This document shows, piece by piece, positions 1 to 13,179 of a DNA stretch of 64,000 nucleotides (position 1 is the first letter of the stretch; each line of letters begins with the position of its first letter). The translations under genes and the position numbers were made by a program. The stretch lies in assembly GCF_002865645.1 (NCBI RefSeq), contig NW_020194667.1, forward strand, positions 1,759,762-1,823,761, given 5' to 3'. The stretch comes from Hyaloscypha bicolor E. Lineage: Eukaryota; Ascomycota; Leotiomycetes; Helotiales; Hyaloscyphaceae. The notes under the pieces are model-generated. The model did no database searches. It had not been told where the DNA came from and saw only the letters and a list, made by a program, of their open reading frames with translations.

Positions 1-892
1 TTACTAAAAGAATATATTTATTAGAACTATTATTCTATATATTATTTAATAAGAAAGATTAATCTAATTTATTATTTTTTATATCTTTTATTATTATCTA
101 ATATTTCGCTTTATTTATATCTTTTATAAATACTTTATGTTTATATATTTCTTAATCTAAAACTATTATAGAAAAATAAACTATAAATATAGCCTTATTA
201 TTAGTTAATAAAGAAATAATAAAATAAGTTTTTTTACTTAATAGATATTTATTAGAGAATAATAGAATTATAATTAATAAGAGTTTAAGAAATATAATTA
301 AAATAACAGAAGCTAAAGCAAATAATTAATTAATAATATTTATAATAATAAATATTATTTTAAATATTAATAAAAATAAGCTTTTAATAGAATTACTAAA
401 AAAATATTTAATATTTATTACTAAATATAATTACTAATTAGTAATCCGAAATACTATTTTTTGGCTACTAAGAATTATATTAGCCTTTATAATAATTATT
501 AAATAACTCTATTATTTAATATATAATATATAGTTATTTATTTATTATTTATTATTATTTTTATTAGTACTTTTAAACTTTATATTATAATTTATAAGAA
601 AAGCTTTTATTTTAAACTATTAGTCTTTTATTAATACTAGGTAATTAAAATATTTATAATTCAAATATTAATCTTTATAGTATTAGTAGAAATATTTTAG
701 AGTAAATAATTTATTTTAATAAGCTTTATTATAAGGAATTATTATCTTTTCTTATTATTTAAAATATTATTAAGTTTTTTTTATAAATAAAACTAATATT
801 AAATATATAACTAAAAGCTTCTATAATTTGTTTTGCTTTATTTTTTATTATTAAAACAGGCTTATAAAAAATAAGAGGTATTTTAATTAAAA
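1..892. other. AT-rich, RIP-degraded DNA with no recognisable gene
   Basis: The stretch is almost entirely A and T and has no open frame of useful length on either strand. It is probably old repeat sequence, but I could not match it to any of the families seen elsewhere in the window. It ends at the target-site duplication of element B1. Confidence 0.6.
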
Positions 893-897
893 CCCTA

Positions 898-1180
898 TAT
901 TATAATTTATTAGATATTTAGATAACTAATATCTTAAATACCTGGCCAGATACCAGATATCTTCTAAATATATATAATGCGACTGCCTTATTAGAGAAGT
1001 ATACTTGAAATATACTAGAGATATTTAGAAGGCTAAGTTCTTTCGAGACTAATATATTATAGGATATATATATTTTCTTATAGCCTTTTATATTCTAGTT
1101 TTCTCTTCCTTAGCTTTGAATTATCTTTATAAGAGACCTTCTATTTTGCTTTCCAAGCCCTAAATACTATACCTGTAATA
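898..1180 (+). repeat. 5' LTR of B1
   Basis: This LTR matches 7375-7657 from the start TATTATAATTTATTA to the end TATAATA (5' copy: TGTAATA), with mainly C/T and G/A differences. Both LTRs are 283 bp. The CCCTA target duplication lies directly outside. Confidence 0.93.
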
Positions 1181-1267
1181 GTATTTAAAGCTTAATTTCT
1201 TTAATTCTATAAAGGATTTCAAATAAATTAATTTAGTATTATTAGAAATATAGATACTATTAAAATA

Positions 1268-3060
1268 ATGAAACCTCAGAATTATAAGTAATAAACTCTA
1301 GAATAATAAAAGCGAAAAGCTTTAGAACTTTTAGAGAAATCAGGTATTTATATCTTTATAAATATATATTAGTAATATATTAGAAATCTTTCCAAAAAAC
1401 CCGAAAATTAAAGAACCTCAAATAAAGGCTATTCTTTAACTAAATCCTAGAGTAATAAGTATCTATAGGCCAGTAATCTAATTACTATCCTCAAGCTCTA
1501 TTTTATAATCTTATAGGCCCTATATATATACTAGTAATAAAACTACTAGGGAAGATATAATAAAGAGAAAATATAATAAATTAATTTCCTAGAATATTAT
1601 ATAATCCAGAATAATATTAACTTCTTCTAAGGCTCTTATTAGTTTAGGTTATTCTATTAGTAGCCGTTCCCGAACCAAATACCTTATTAATATTTCTAAA
1701 GGTTTTTTTTAAATAAATCTATAAAAAAAAGGCTTCTTTTTTATTAAAAAGCCCCTATATACTAGTTAGCTTATTATTACTAAAGAATTATATAAATAGG
1801 CCAAGGAAACTAATTATTTACTTTTAGATATTAATTTAATTATTACTAGCTATTAGAAGAATCTCAAAAAGGCTATTTTATATAAGACAAATTATAAAGA
1901 TATTAAAGGCCTTTTCGAGAATACTAAGTTCTAGAATACTAAACTCGAAAAGAATATTAAGTATTATATGGCTATAATAGATTAGCTTATAATAGTTTCG
2001 GCTATTTCTACTTTATTCGTTTCTATTATTTCTATAAACCCGGTTATTCTAATTCTCTCTCTAAAGAATTCCGAGCTATTTCCTATTTATTCCCGTCTAA
2101 AATCTCCTATATTTTATATTTCTTTTAGAAATACTAAATTACTAAACTTCTAGATCTAATTTTCTTTATTAGAAATCGTAATATCTTTAATAACTAGCTA
2201 GTTTAAATTAAAAATAAGCTATAAGAAAATACTAATTTATATTTCTTAGAGAATCTTAAGATTATTTATATTTCTAGTAAATTTATAGATAATATTCTTG
2301 CTCTAACTAATTTTTATATAAATAAAAATAATTTGAATTAGTACTATTAGTTCTTAGAGTTATATTCCTACTTAAAAGAGTTATATTCCTACTTAAAAGA
2401 GTTATATTCTAATTCTAATAAGATATAGAATACTTGCTATAACTTTAGTAAACTTTAAATATATTTTAATTAAATATTTCAGGAGTTTTATATTCTTTTC
2501 TTATAATTATTTATAGAAAGCAATATTAGTTTTTAAGATATTAAATATAAACTAAATAAAAGACTCTTATTAAAGCTTTAGAAATTAATATATATATATA
2601 TATATTATAATAATTCTTCTATTAATACTATTTGCTTTACTTAATATTATATTACTAATAATTAGTAAATTAAGGCTATATATAAGAAGACTAAGAAATA
2701 TAAGAAAACAGGAATTATTTTAGCTAAGTTTATTTCTGGTACTTTATTCTCTTATATTTTTAAGAAATATATTTTATAAAAGAAACCCAAAAAGCCTATA
2801 TTAATTACTTTTATTAAGTATATACCTTTTTATAAATACAAGTAATATCTTATAAAAACCAAAAATCTCTTAATTATTAAATACTATAATTATAATAAGT
2901 TCGGCTACTATATTAAATATTATCTAGTTAAATATAATAAGGAAACTAAAATAACTCTTTCTAGAATTAAGCCAGGCTTAGTTCCTGTTTTATTAGAATA
3001 TCTAGTTTCTATTCTAGTAAAATATTCGAAGAATTTAGGCTCTAATTCTAATATATAACC
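1268..3060 (+). pseudogene. RIP-inactivated gag of B1
   Basis: Starts at a preserved ATG (1268) about 90 nt after the 5' LTR and reads as a hydrophilic Gag-like protein broken by many TAA/TAG codons. A zinc knuckle of the form C-x2-C-x4-H-x4-C can be placed at 2882-2926 (reading KYYNYNKFGYYIKYYL), where every metal ligand is now Tyr (TGT to TAT, CAT to TAT). These are the changes RIP makes. A 21-bp unit is tandemly duplicated at about 2357-2420 and is single in copy B2. The exact gag end is inferred. Confidence 0.75.
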
Positions 3061-3099
3061 GGAAAACGAATATCTCTAAAGAAAGTCTCTATTTTAGGG

Positions 3100-6000
3100 A
3101 TTTATAATATGGATTTAATAGAAATTCATTTGATTTATTTAATAAAAAGAAATACTCTTATAATATCTTATACTATTAATATAAATGAATTAGAAATTAA
3201 GTTTTTTTCTCTTATTAATACTAGAGTTAATAGTTATACTCTTATTAATATAAAGCTTATTTAGCTTATAAAGTAATTCTTAGAAATAGAACTATAATTT
3301 CTTTCTTTATATTATACTATATATGGTTTTAATAGAAAGCTAGCTAAGTTTATTAAGAAATATATAAAAGTCTTACTTTTAATTAATAAATAAAGTATTA
3401 ATATACTTATAATTATCCTAAATCTTAGAAATTATAATATTACTCTTAGTAGAAAATAGATTATATATATTAATATTCTGGTTAATTATAAAAGATATAG
3501 GCTTATATAGCTAAAGAATAAACCTAAATTTATATAATTCGGTTATATTATTAGTACTTTTTAGTAATAATTAAAAAAGTAATCTAATAAAAAGTATTAA
3601 AAAAATACTAATTAATAATATTCTATTATAAACTATTTTTGAAGTCCTTTTATTTTTAAATAATCTTTTTCCTTTCGGACTAATTAAAAGAAATTATATA
3701 AAACTATAAAAAAACGCTTTTATAATCTAATTAAAATATAATACCTAAATAAAAGCCGAAAAAGCAGAAAAAGGTCCTTAATAAAAAACAAATATTAAAT
3801 CTAGCTATTTTTATTTCTATAATATTTAACTATATAGCTAAAAGAGAAAACAATATTATTAGTTAAATCTTTATTTATAAGATTAATAAAGAGCTTAAAG
3901 CTCGAAAAAGAGAAGCTATTTCTGGCTCAAAGAATTAATAACTAAAAGAAATAGAGCTTTAGTAACTATAGAAAATATTATTTCCGGAACTTAAGAAATA
4001 TACTTCTATTTTCTCTAAAAAGAAACCTAATATCTTTTTTTCCTATAAATTATATAATTATAAGATTTAGATTAAAGGCCTAAAAGAAATTAAAAATATT
4101 AGATATTAACTTTTCTAGTAATAGTTTATTTAAAAGCTTCTAGAAATCAAGTATTTCTTAAAAGATAATCTAGCTAAAGGCTTTATTAAAACTAGTTAAG
4201 CTTCTTTTACTTTACTAGTTCTTTTTATAAAAAAAATAAATAGAGATTTATATTTTTGTATTAATTTCTATTATCTAAATAATATTATCCAAAAAGATTA
4301 ATATATTTTTCTATTTATTAAAGAAACTTTAAATTAATTATCTAAAATTAAGATCTATACTAAATTAAATATTTACTAAGCTTTTTATTATATAGCTATA
4401 AACCCGGACTTTTAAGAACTAATAATATTTCGTATTTATTATAGAATATATAAATATAATATTTTCTGGAAAAGCCTTATAAATAGCCCGGCTATATATT
4501 AATATTATATAAATAATATATTCTTTAAATATCTAAATAACTTTTATATAATATATTTTAATAATATTCTTATTTATTTAAAAGATTTAATAAAATATAA
4601 ATAGTATATATAAAAAGTATTAGATTACTTATATTTTACTAGCCTTTAAATAAATATTAAGAAATTGGAATTTAAGATTATATATATAAAATACTTGGGC
4701 TTTATTATTTTTATATCTAGTATTAAAATAAATTCTAATAAAATCAAAATAATATATAATTAGTAACCCCTAAAAATAATTAAGAATATATAGTTCTTTT
4801 TCGGCTTTTATAACTTCTATAGATATTTTATTAGAAAATATAAATGAATTATTAAATCTTTTTTTATTTATAAAAAAAAATATTTCCTTTAAGTAATACA
4901 AGTAATATTAAAAGGCTTTTAATTACTTAAAGAAAGCTATAATTTCTATTCTAGTTCTATAATACTATAATTCAAATCTGCCTATAATAATAGAAATAAT
5001 TATATTTAAAGAAATAATTACTAGCCTATTTTTTTTTAATAAGACCCAAAAACAGGCTTTTAATATCCTATAACTTATTTTTTAAAAACTATATTCCTAA
5101 TAAAGCTTAATTATAATATATATAATAAGAAAATACTTACTATAATACGAGTATTAGAGAAATAGAGAACTAAACTAGAGGGCCTTTAGGATATTTCCTT
5201 TAAGGTCTATTCTAATTACTATATTTTAGAATATTTTATAATTTCTAAAAAGCTCTTTTTTTAATAAGCTAAATAGGCTAAGCTCTTATTTTATTATTAT
5301 TTCAAGCTTATATATTATTCTAGAAAATCGAATAAATAAACAAATACTTTATTACAAAAATAAGATAAAATAAATACTTAAAGCCAGATTAAGAAAAAGC
5401 TATAAACTCAAGTATTTCTTTCTAGAAATAAGATTAATTCGGAAATTATCTATAATTTATAGTTTATAATAATATTTTATAAAGTCGGCTTATTTAATCC
5501 GGAATTCGGTTCTAAAAACCAAGTATATATTAAAGACTTTCCAGAAAAATATATTTCTATTAAAGATATAATTTCTCTAAAAAAAGGTATTCTCTTAAAA
5601 GCTTTACTAATAAACTTTACTATAATTATTTTTACAGAAACACTATTAGAAGCTCTTACTAAATATAATAGTTTATAACTTATAGATAAGATTCTATAAA
5701 ATAATTATATATTACCGGATCTAGAAAAGCTATATATAATAGCCTAAACTAAAAGTAATATTAGAATATTATAAAACAGCTTCCTTTTATATTATAGAAA
5801 ACTTTATATTACAGAAAACGAAATAATTCCCGAATTACCTTTATAAATTACTCTAATCTATAAAATATATAATAAATCCTTTTCTAAATATCCTAGATAT
5901 ATAAAGACTTCTATTAGCTATTAAAAGAATAATATTACTAGCTGTTTATAAGCAAGGATATTAATTAATATTATAGTAATTATTATATTTATAGGAGATT

Positions 6001-7110
6001 ATATATATCTAGAAATAAAAAGCCTGGTTTATTTTATTCTTTTCTAGTTCCTAATTATTTCTAGTAATATATTACCGTAAATTTCAAAAGCTATCTAGAA
6101 AGCAAATCGGGCTATAATATAATTATTGTATTTATAAATCGCTTATTTAAGTACCTAATTATAATTCTTATATAAGATATAATTATAGCTAAGTAGCTAA
6201 TATTTTTGTTTTTATTTTATATAATATATTAAATAGATATTTTAGAAATAATTATATTAGATCGGGAATTCTAATTTATATTCGATTTTTGAAATGAATT
6301 CTATATAAGAATTAATATTAAGCTTAAGCTCTTAATAGCTAATTATCCTCAAATAAATAAATAAACGGAAATTATTAATTAGTATTTTAATTAGAGATTA
6401 TATCTATATATTAACTATTATTAGAATAATTAAAATAAATGAGTTACTATAATTAATTATTAATAAGCTTCTTTTTAGAATAAAACTATTAGCCAGTTCC
6501 TATTTATAACTAAAAAGGGCTATAAGCCTTATATTTCTCTGGACTAGAATTCCCTTATTAAAACTAGCTTACCTAAAAAGAAACTAAATAGAAATAAAGC
6601 TAAAGTATTAATAAATTAATTATATGAATTATAATAATTAGCCTAAGATTATATAAAGTAAATATAGGAATAATATATAATATAAGCTAATAAATACTAT
6701 TATTTAATTAATTTCAAAGTCGGAAATAAAGTATGAATTACTATAAAGTACTAGAAATCCGATTATTTGAGCCGGAAGCTAGAAAACCAAATAGAGAACC
6801 TATTTAAGATTCTAGAATAGTATAGCTACTTATTTCTTTTAAAGTTACTAGAAACCATAAAGATATATCCAGTTTTTTATATAAAGAAGCTATAAAAGAA
6901 TTCTCAGAATTCTTTATTAGGTTAAGCAAATCCGGAACTACTTCTATTAATACTAGAAAATAGTAAATAAGAATATAGTATTAAACGGATTATTATAATT
7001 AAGCTAATAAGAAATAAGCTAAAATATAAAATCCAGTAAATTAATTAAAATAAGAATCCAGTATAATATCTAGCTTTAGTATTAAGTAATAATTCCCTGG
7101 TTTTATAAAG
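3100..7110 (+). pseudogene. RIP-inactivated pol of B1 (PR-RT-RNase H-INT-chromodomain)
   Basis: Protease: the DTGAS-type site is degraded to N-T-R-V-N at 3217-3231. Reverse transcriptase lies around 4140-4800. The catalytic YxDD box reads Y-F-N-N at 4554-4565, both Asp changed to Asn by G-to-A. RNase H is at about 4920-5350 and shows the gypsy pattern RVLEK-W-R...VYSDYR...LEYF. Integrase spans about 5700-6500. At about 6960-7110 the frame resembles a chromodomain (EYSIKRII...LKYKIQ...NPVQYLA...LSNN). The order PR-RT-RH-INT-chromo is that of chromoviruses, which target heterochromatin. Domain limits are approximate and all frames are interrupted. Confidence 0.85.
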
Positions 7111-7374
7111 CTTCTATAATAATAATATTAATATATTAGGATTTCTATAAAACTTATAATACTAGCTAAATTATATAAAAAATAATACTTGTCCAGAATT
7201 ATATAGAAATAATAATAAATTCTTTTAAATTATATATTAAAAATACTAGTCTTTTATATATAATATTTATATTCGAGATATTAGTTTATTTTGGAAAGGA
7301 GAATAATATAAAATTAAATAAATTAATGGCTTTTATAAAGCTCGGAAACGAGCTTATTCCAAAAAAGGAAATAA

Positions 7375-7657
7375 TATTATAATTTATTAAATACTCAAAT
7401 ACCCGGTATTTCAGATATCTGGCCAGATATTAAATACCTTCTAAATATATATAATATAGCCGCCTTATTAGAGAAGTATACTTGGAATATACTAGAGATA
7501 TTTAGAAAACTATATTTCTTTGAAACTAATATATTATAGGATATATATATTCTCTTATAGCCTTTTATATTCTAGTTTTCTTTTCTTTAGATTTGAATTA
7601 TTTTTATAAGAAATCTTTTATCTTACTTTCCAAGCCCTAAATACTATATCTATAATA
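7375..7657 (+). repeat. 3' LTR of B1
   Basis: Pairs with 898-1180. It contains a perfect 16-bp palindrome, ATATCTGGCCAGATAT, at 7415-7430 in the U3 part. The U3 start differs from that of B2 and B4, which suggests two LTR subfamilies. Confidence 0.93.
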
Positions 7658-7662
7658 CCCTA

Positions 7663-9745
7663 AATCTTACTATATTATATAAATAAATTTAATATTAATA
7701 AATAAAAATAATTAGTTTTAATTAGTTTCTTTATTACGAATTCCTTATTATAAAGATATATATAAAAGACTTTAAGATAATTCTAGCTATAAGAAAAATT
7801 AATAAATATTATAAGAATAAAATTAAGGCTTTTTTTTAGTTCTTTTCAATTATTTTTTCTTTATTAGAAATTAGTATATTTTTTAAGAAATTAATCTTTT
7901 TTATAAAATATATTCTAATATTATTACTAAATAATAGTAAATATATTTATTTATTTTATTTCTAATTAGTACTAATAGCTTTTTATATTAAATAATAGAA
8001 TTTCCTTAAAAACAAAATAATAAAACAAATAGAATCTATATATTACTATAATTACTATAATAAATATTAATATATTTAATAAATAAAGAAACTAAAGTTA
8101 TTATATCTTTCGAATTAAAGAATATAATATTATTAGTTTTTAAGTTTGCCTTTAGCCTATAGTCTAAAAATATTAGCTTATTTCTAGTAATATTTCTATT
8201 TATATAATAATCTAGTAATAAAGAATAATTACTAGAGGCTAAATAATAATCTAGAAATTCCTGAGACTATTAATAAATGTTTTAATAAAAGTAATTATTA
8301 AATAAAGAACTCGAATATTCTATATTTTTAGGAAACTATTTATAGTATTTCTTCTTAATATGAGTCTTTAGATTTAATTATTACTAGAAATTATTTTGGA
8401 ATTTAACTTGTTTTTAATAATAGTTATTAATATTCGAAATATAAAAACCTTATTTTTTAATTAAATATATTATAAAAAGCCTATAGTTATTATTTCTAGA
8501 GAACTAAAACTAATTATATATCTCTTTTTTAATAGTCTATAATAGGCCTATAAGACTAATATATTACTAAATAATAAATTATAAGAACTTTATATTATAG
8601 AATTCTTATTTAGCTAGATTTATTAAAATTAAATTGAATTCTTTATAATATATCTCAAGATTCTTTTTTACTATTACTATATAATATATATTAATCTATC
8701 TCTATTCTTTTATTATAATAAATTTATTAAGTTCGGGTAAATATAATATTTTAGTATTATTAGCCTTTAGTAATTCTATAAATAAAATAATATTTCTTTT
8801 ATATATTTTCTTGAAATACTTGATTTAATTCTCTGAAATAATATTCTTTTATAACTAATAATAGGCAGGCCTTATATTCGGTTCTTTTTTCTTGTTTTAT
8901 TATATAGAGCTAGAATAATTACTATTAAGAAACAAGTAATACTAGAAGCTTTTTAGGGCAAATATATTAGCTAAAGATATTATTTCAATATTTATAAATA
9001 AAAATAAAAATATAGAACTAGTAATAAATAATAATTATAGTAATAATTCTTTAAAGAAATCTGAGGCTAGTAAATTATAAGAGCTTAACTAATCGGATTT
9101 ATTTATAGGAATTAATAGTAGATATATTTATCTAATTATTAATAGGTACTAGAAATATATAAGAAAGAAGTTTCTAATAAAATAAAAGAGCTTTTAATAG
9201 AATTATAGAAGGTCTTAATAAAATTATAGAATTAATTAATAAATATAATAAAGTCGGGAAATATAATATAATTACTAACCGAAATAATATTTATAATTAC
9301 TAGTATATACTAAAAACGAATTCAAAAGTTATTTATTACTAAAGAGAATTAATTTATTATTCTTTACTAAAATATTTAATCTGAATTTAATAAAAAAGCA
9401 GAAGTATTTAATAAAAGTAGAAATATTTGAATTAAATAAATGAGTAAGGATTATAATTCTTTCGTTTTTATTTAATATAATTAATAAGATATATTTCTTT
9501 AATTCGAGAATTCCGAAAAATTATTTAAAGTATTACTACTAATTTATTATAAGAAAAATCTCTCTAATTCTTATAAATAGCAAAAGCCAAGAAAGAGGCA
9601 AAAAGATAAAAAATTTTTATAGGAAATAGCTAGCTAAGTAGCCCTTTTCTAATATTAGTTACTAATATAATATATATATAAATAGCTATATTTCTTACTA
9701 AATAAAAGAATATATTTAGAAAGGCCATATAAAGGTTAATAGTAT
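7663..9745. other. AT-rich remnant with traces of a former reading frame
   Basis: No LTR, terminal repeat or known domain could be fixed. Between about 8640 and 9690 one plus-strand frame stays readable if TAA/TAG are taken as former Gln/Trp and ends in a Lys/Arg/Gln-rich stretch. It may be a RIPed transposase, but I cannot assign it to a superfamily. Confidence 0.4.
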
Positions 9746-9747
9746 AG

Positions 9748-9903
9748 TAGGGAATCAGGTAACGGGTTACATGACTAGTTAGGTACTCTCGGCTATTTAT
9801 TATCTCATATATATAGCTCTCTCTTCCTTTCCTTCTCTTCTTCTTACTATTAGAATATCCCGAGTACTCTAGTTCTTAATATATATTTTAGTATTCTTAC
9901 ATG
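9748..9903 (+). repeat. LTR-like repeat of family D, forward copy
   Basis: About 155 bp, starting near TAGGGAATCAGGTAAC and ending ATTCTTACA. It is clearly less mutated than its surroundings. The same sequence occurs in reverse complement in two pieces, 29376-29413 and 37219-37345, separated by element C2. The CA-like end and pyrimidine-rich centre (CTCTCTCTTCC...CTTCTTCTT) resemble other LTRs here, but no partner LTR or target duplication was found, so it could be a solo LTR. Confidence 0.6.
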
Positions 9904-12269
9904 CCTTTCTTTAATAGTAAAGGAAGTAAGAAAGCTATTTAATAAATAAATAATTAGTAAGTAATTAATTAAGTATATAGAATTCTTATTAATTAGCCCT
10001 TTTCTATTATTCAAATTTTCTAAATAAGAAGTATTTTTTTTAAAATATTATTATTTATAGTAGCGTTTTTAGTAATAGAATAAATAATAGTTTTTATTAT
10101 AATTTGAAATAACTTATTTATAATAAGGTATTTTTTAGAACAAAAAACAGGAAGCTATTATTAGTATATTATACTATAATTCTATTAATTTAATTTATAA
10201 GAGAAATACTTATTATTATTATATGAATTAATTAAAGAAGTCTTATAACTATATATATACTTTATTTAAGTAATAAGAAATATATATATTAGCTATATTT
10301 AAAGCAAAGACATAGTAATATTTTTTTATAGTAATAATCTTAATAATTAAACTTAATATCGTAATTAAAAGAGCCTAATTCTTTAGTTAAAAAAAGCGAG
10401 TTATTTCGAGAAAGCAAGTTATTTTATACTAATTCCAAAATTTTCTAATTTATATTACCTATAATAAAAATTAATTAATTTAATTATTACTAGCCCAAAT
10501 TACTCTAAAAATTAGTTAAATTTAATAATAATAACTCGCCTAAATAATGTCCCTAATAATATATTTCTTTATAATATATTAGAAAGAAATAAACTTTATA
10601 AAACTATTTAATTTCTTAAGGCTAATTTAGAAAAGATTTCTATAATTATAATATATATATAAAATAAAGATATAATAAAGAAAGTATAATAAAAAAAAGA
10701 AAAATAATAAAAATATAATAAAGAGGCTAAAATAAAATCGTATATTTTAATTAATATAAAGTATTAATTTAATATATAATATTATATATAATTAATAAAG
10801 AAAAAAAGTTATAAAACAAATAATATATAATTATATAATATAAATATAAATAAAAAATAATAAAATAGTTTTATTTTAAAAATAATTCTTTTAATAGCTA
10901 AAAAGTATTTTAGAACTTTATATAATTAAAATAAAGCCTATTATAAGCTATTATATTAATTTTTATATTAAATATTATCCGGCATTAAAAGAAACTAATA
11001 TATATTATAAAGATTAAATATATAATATAAATAAGAAAAAAATACGAATTTATATACTTATAAGAAAAAAGATTATTATATTAATTAAAATTAAGAAAAA
11101 TATATACGAGAATATTAGAAAATTATATATTTTTTATAATAATTAAATATATATTTATAAATAATAAAGTAATTTCTTTAATAATAATTATATTTAAAAT
11201 TATAATTATAATCTCTTTTATAAAATATATAAATAAGGAAATTTATATAGTTTAGCTAAATTATTTTATTAAATATAATAATTATAGGCCTAATAAGAAA
11301 TAATATATTCTTTTATTTAATAAAATAATTTTATTTTAAAAGCTATATATAATAAAATATAATTTATATAATTTTCTTTTTATTAAACTTATTTTCTTTA
11401 ATTATATAATATTAGTATTTTTAAGAAATAAAAATATTATTAATAGATTAATATTATAAATACAATTTATTTATATAAGCTAAAATATAATATTTAATAT
11501 TTCTTTTGCAATTATTTTTTAAATATAAAAAAAGATATTTATAATTTAAATAATTAAATATACTTTTTAAAATACAGGAATTTGACTTATTAGCTTTAAA
11601 GTTATATAAAGAAAGCTTAAAAAATATAATAAAAAGAAAAGAAAAAATACTAGTTTAAAGAATCTGGAATTTAAATCTAATTCAAATATTAAAATAAAAG
11701 TAAAAAACTTATTAATTTTTATATTTCTTTTTATTTATAAATTAAAAATAATATATTAATTATTTACTTTTTTAAAACCTTTATCTTTATATAATAAATA
11801 TATTTTATACCTTAATAATCTTAATAATAAAATTTTAAATCTTTTAAGCCTTTTCTTTTATAAAAAATATATAACTATAATTAAGGCTATTAAGAATTAC
11901 CTAATATTTAAAAGTTTATAAAAGTTAAATATTTAGAACTCTTATAAAGCATAAGTTAATTATTATAAGACTAAGCTAAATATATAGCTTAGTTTCTAAA
12001 AAGAGTAATAAATAAATGGTTTTAATATTCTAGTAAAAAAGAAAATTAAAATAAGGAAAATAATAAAAAAGCAATTTAAAAAGGCAAAGAAATAACTTAT
12101 AAAGGCCGAATTAGCTAAGAATATAATAGATCGAGACCCGATTTATATACTCGGCTAATAGCTTTTACTAAGTCATATAATAAAGGCCAGAGCCCTTATT
12201 ATATAATATGCTTTCTTAAATTAATAGAGTAGCTATATATTACTTAGGGAACTTAAATACCTTAAAGAA
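9904..12269. other. AT-rich DNA without identifiable genes
   Basis: Heavily AT-biased. Near 12030-12150 a plus-strand frame gives a Lys-rich helical stretch ending K-A-E-L-A-K-N, which would suit the C-terminus of a pogo-type transposase, but this is a guess. No ends or duplications could be found. Confidence 0.4.
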
Positions 12270-12374
12270 TACAGTTCTACTTCTCTCGTTTTTCTCTTTC
12301 TTTTCTCCTTAGAGAATTCTATTTAGTTAATCGAACTACTAGTCTTCTTTATATAAAGGCCTGGCCTGTAATAA
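12270..12374 (+). repeat. Fragment related to the 3' end of the E-family LTR
   Basis: The run CTTTATATAAAGGCCTGGCCTGTAATA at about 12346-12372 matches the end of the E LTR (TCTTTGTATAAAGGCCTGGCCCGTGACA at 16073-16100). A CTCTCGTTTTTCTC...TCTCCTTAG tract upstream also matches. The rest diverges, so this is a distant relative or a truncated LTR. Confidence 0.55.
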
Positions 12375-12529
12375 AGAGAAAAGCTTTTAAAAAAAATCGG
12401 AATTATTATATAAGTAATAAAAAGAAAAAGAAAGAAAATAATAAGAAAATTAAAAATATAAATAAAAAGGCAAATTCTTAAAGTTAATATAATTATTTCT
12501 TTCGAATTTCTAATACCGATTTATAATCC

Positions 12530-12952
12530 CTAGAATAAACCTATAAAAAACGAATTTAAAGTTATTCGAATTAAGTACTAATTACTTTATAATAAAGTAG
12601 CTAAAAAGCAAGCTAAATTCGATTATATATAAGTAAAAGACTTTATAATCTTTATAAATATTTCTATTAATCCTATAATACTTGTATTTGAATAAGCTTA
12701 TTAAGTAAAGAGGAACCCTCTTAGTTAATTATATATATAAGTAATATTAGAAGGAATTAAGAGATTAAACAAAAAGATAAAAGAGGCAAGAAAGGATATA
12801 AATAGTGGAATTAGTAAGGAAAAGATAATTCTATATTCTTTATTATCCAGATTAGTAATATTAATTAATTTAATAGCTTAAAATACAGATTTTATAGTAT
12901 TAGATTAATAAGAGATTATATTCTTAATTACGCATTAAATTAAGGGTTATTT
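12530..12952 (+). pseudogene. RIP-damaged remnant of an unidentified ORF
   Basis: One plus-strand frame remains open apart from TAA/TAG/TGA at positions that would be Gln, Trp or Arg before RIP. It reads through segments such as FKVIRIKY, KVAKKQAKFDYI, EGIKRLNKKIKEARKDINSG and SKEKIILYSLLSRL. It is rich in Lys, Glu and Ile and probably helical. It follows the E-like LTR fragment, so it may be part of a retroelement gag, but no family was recognised. The AT-rich block stops right after it, at about 12958. Confidence 0.4.
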
Positions 12953-13179
12953 GGTTATATAATATAATGCAGATATCGGCAATTGCATAGTAATTTTGGT
13001 GTGGTGCGGGACAACTCGCTTTCCCCGACTCAAGGGTTGAGTCCCTTTAGTCGCGACGTTAAGTCCGACTATTACATTCATGGGTCAAGTTGCGTAAGAA
13101 CCGAAATCAAATAACAACAACAAAACAATGAAATATTTCTTATTTTCAAACTCGCAAATTGCCCGGGCTCCCCAACAAA

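Larger units (their letters stand above)
898..7657 (+). mobile_element. Complete but dead Ty3/gypsy retrotransposon, family B copy 1 (B1)
   Basis: A 6,760-bp element bounded by two 283-bp direct LTRs (898-1180 and 7375-7657). It is flanked by the 5-bp target duplication CCCTA (893-897 and 7658-7662). LTR ends read TA...TA, as expected if TG...CA was hit by RIP. A polypurine tract (AAAAAAGGAAATAATA, about 7360-7375) precedes the 3' LTR. The inside shows, in order, a gag with a zinc knuckle, protease, reverse transcriptase, RNase H, integrase and a chromodomain-like C-terminus. This is the gene order of Ty3/gypsy chromoviruses. Stops at former Gln/Trp codons occur throughout, so it cannot encode its own movement. 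Relatives in the window are B2, B3 and B4 plus a fragment at 18958-19305. Confidence 0.93.
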
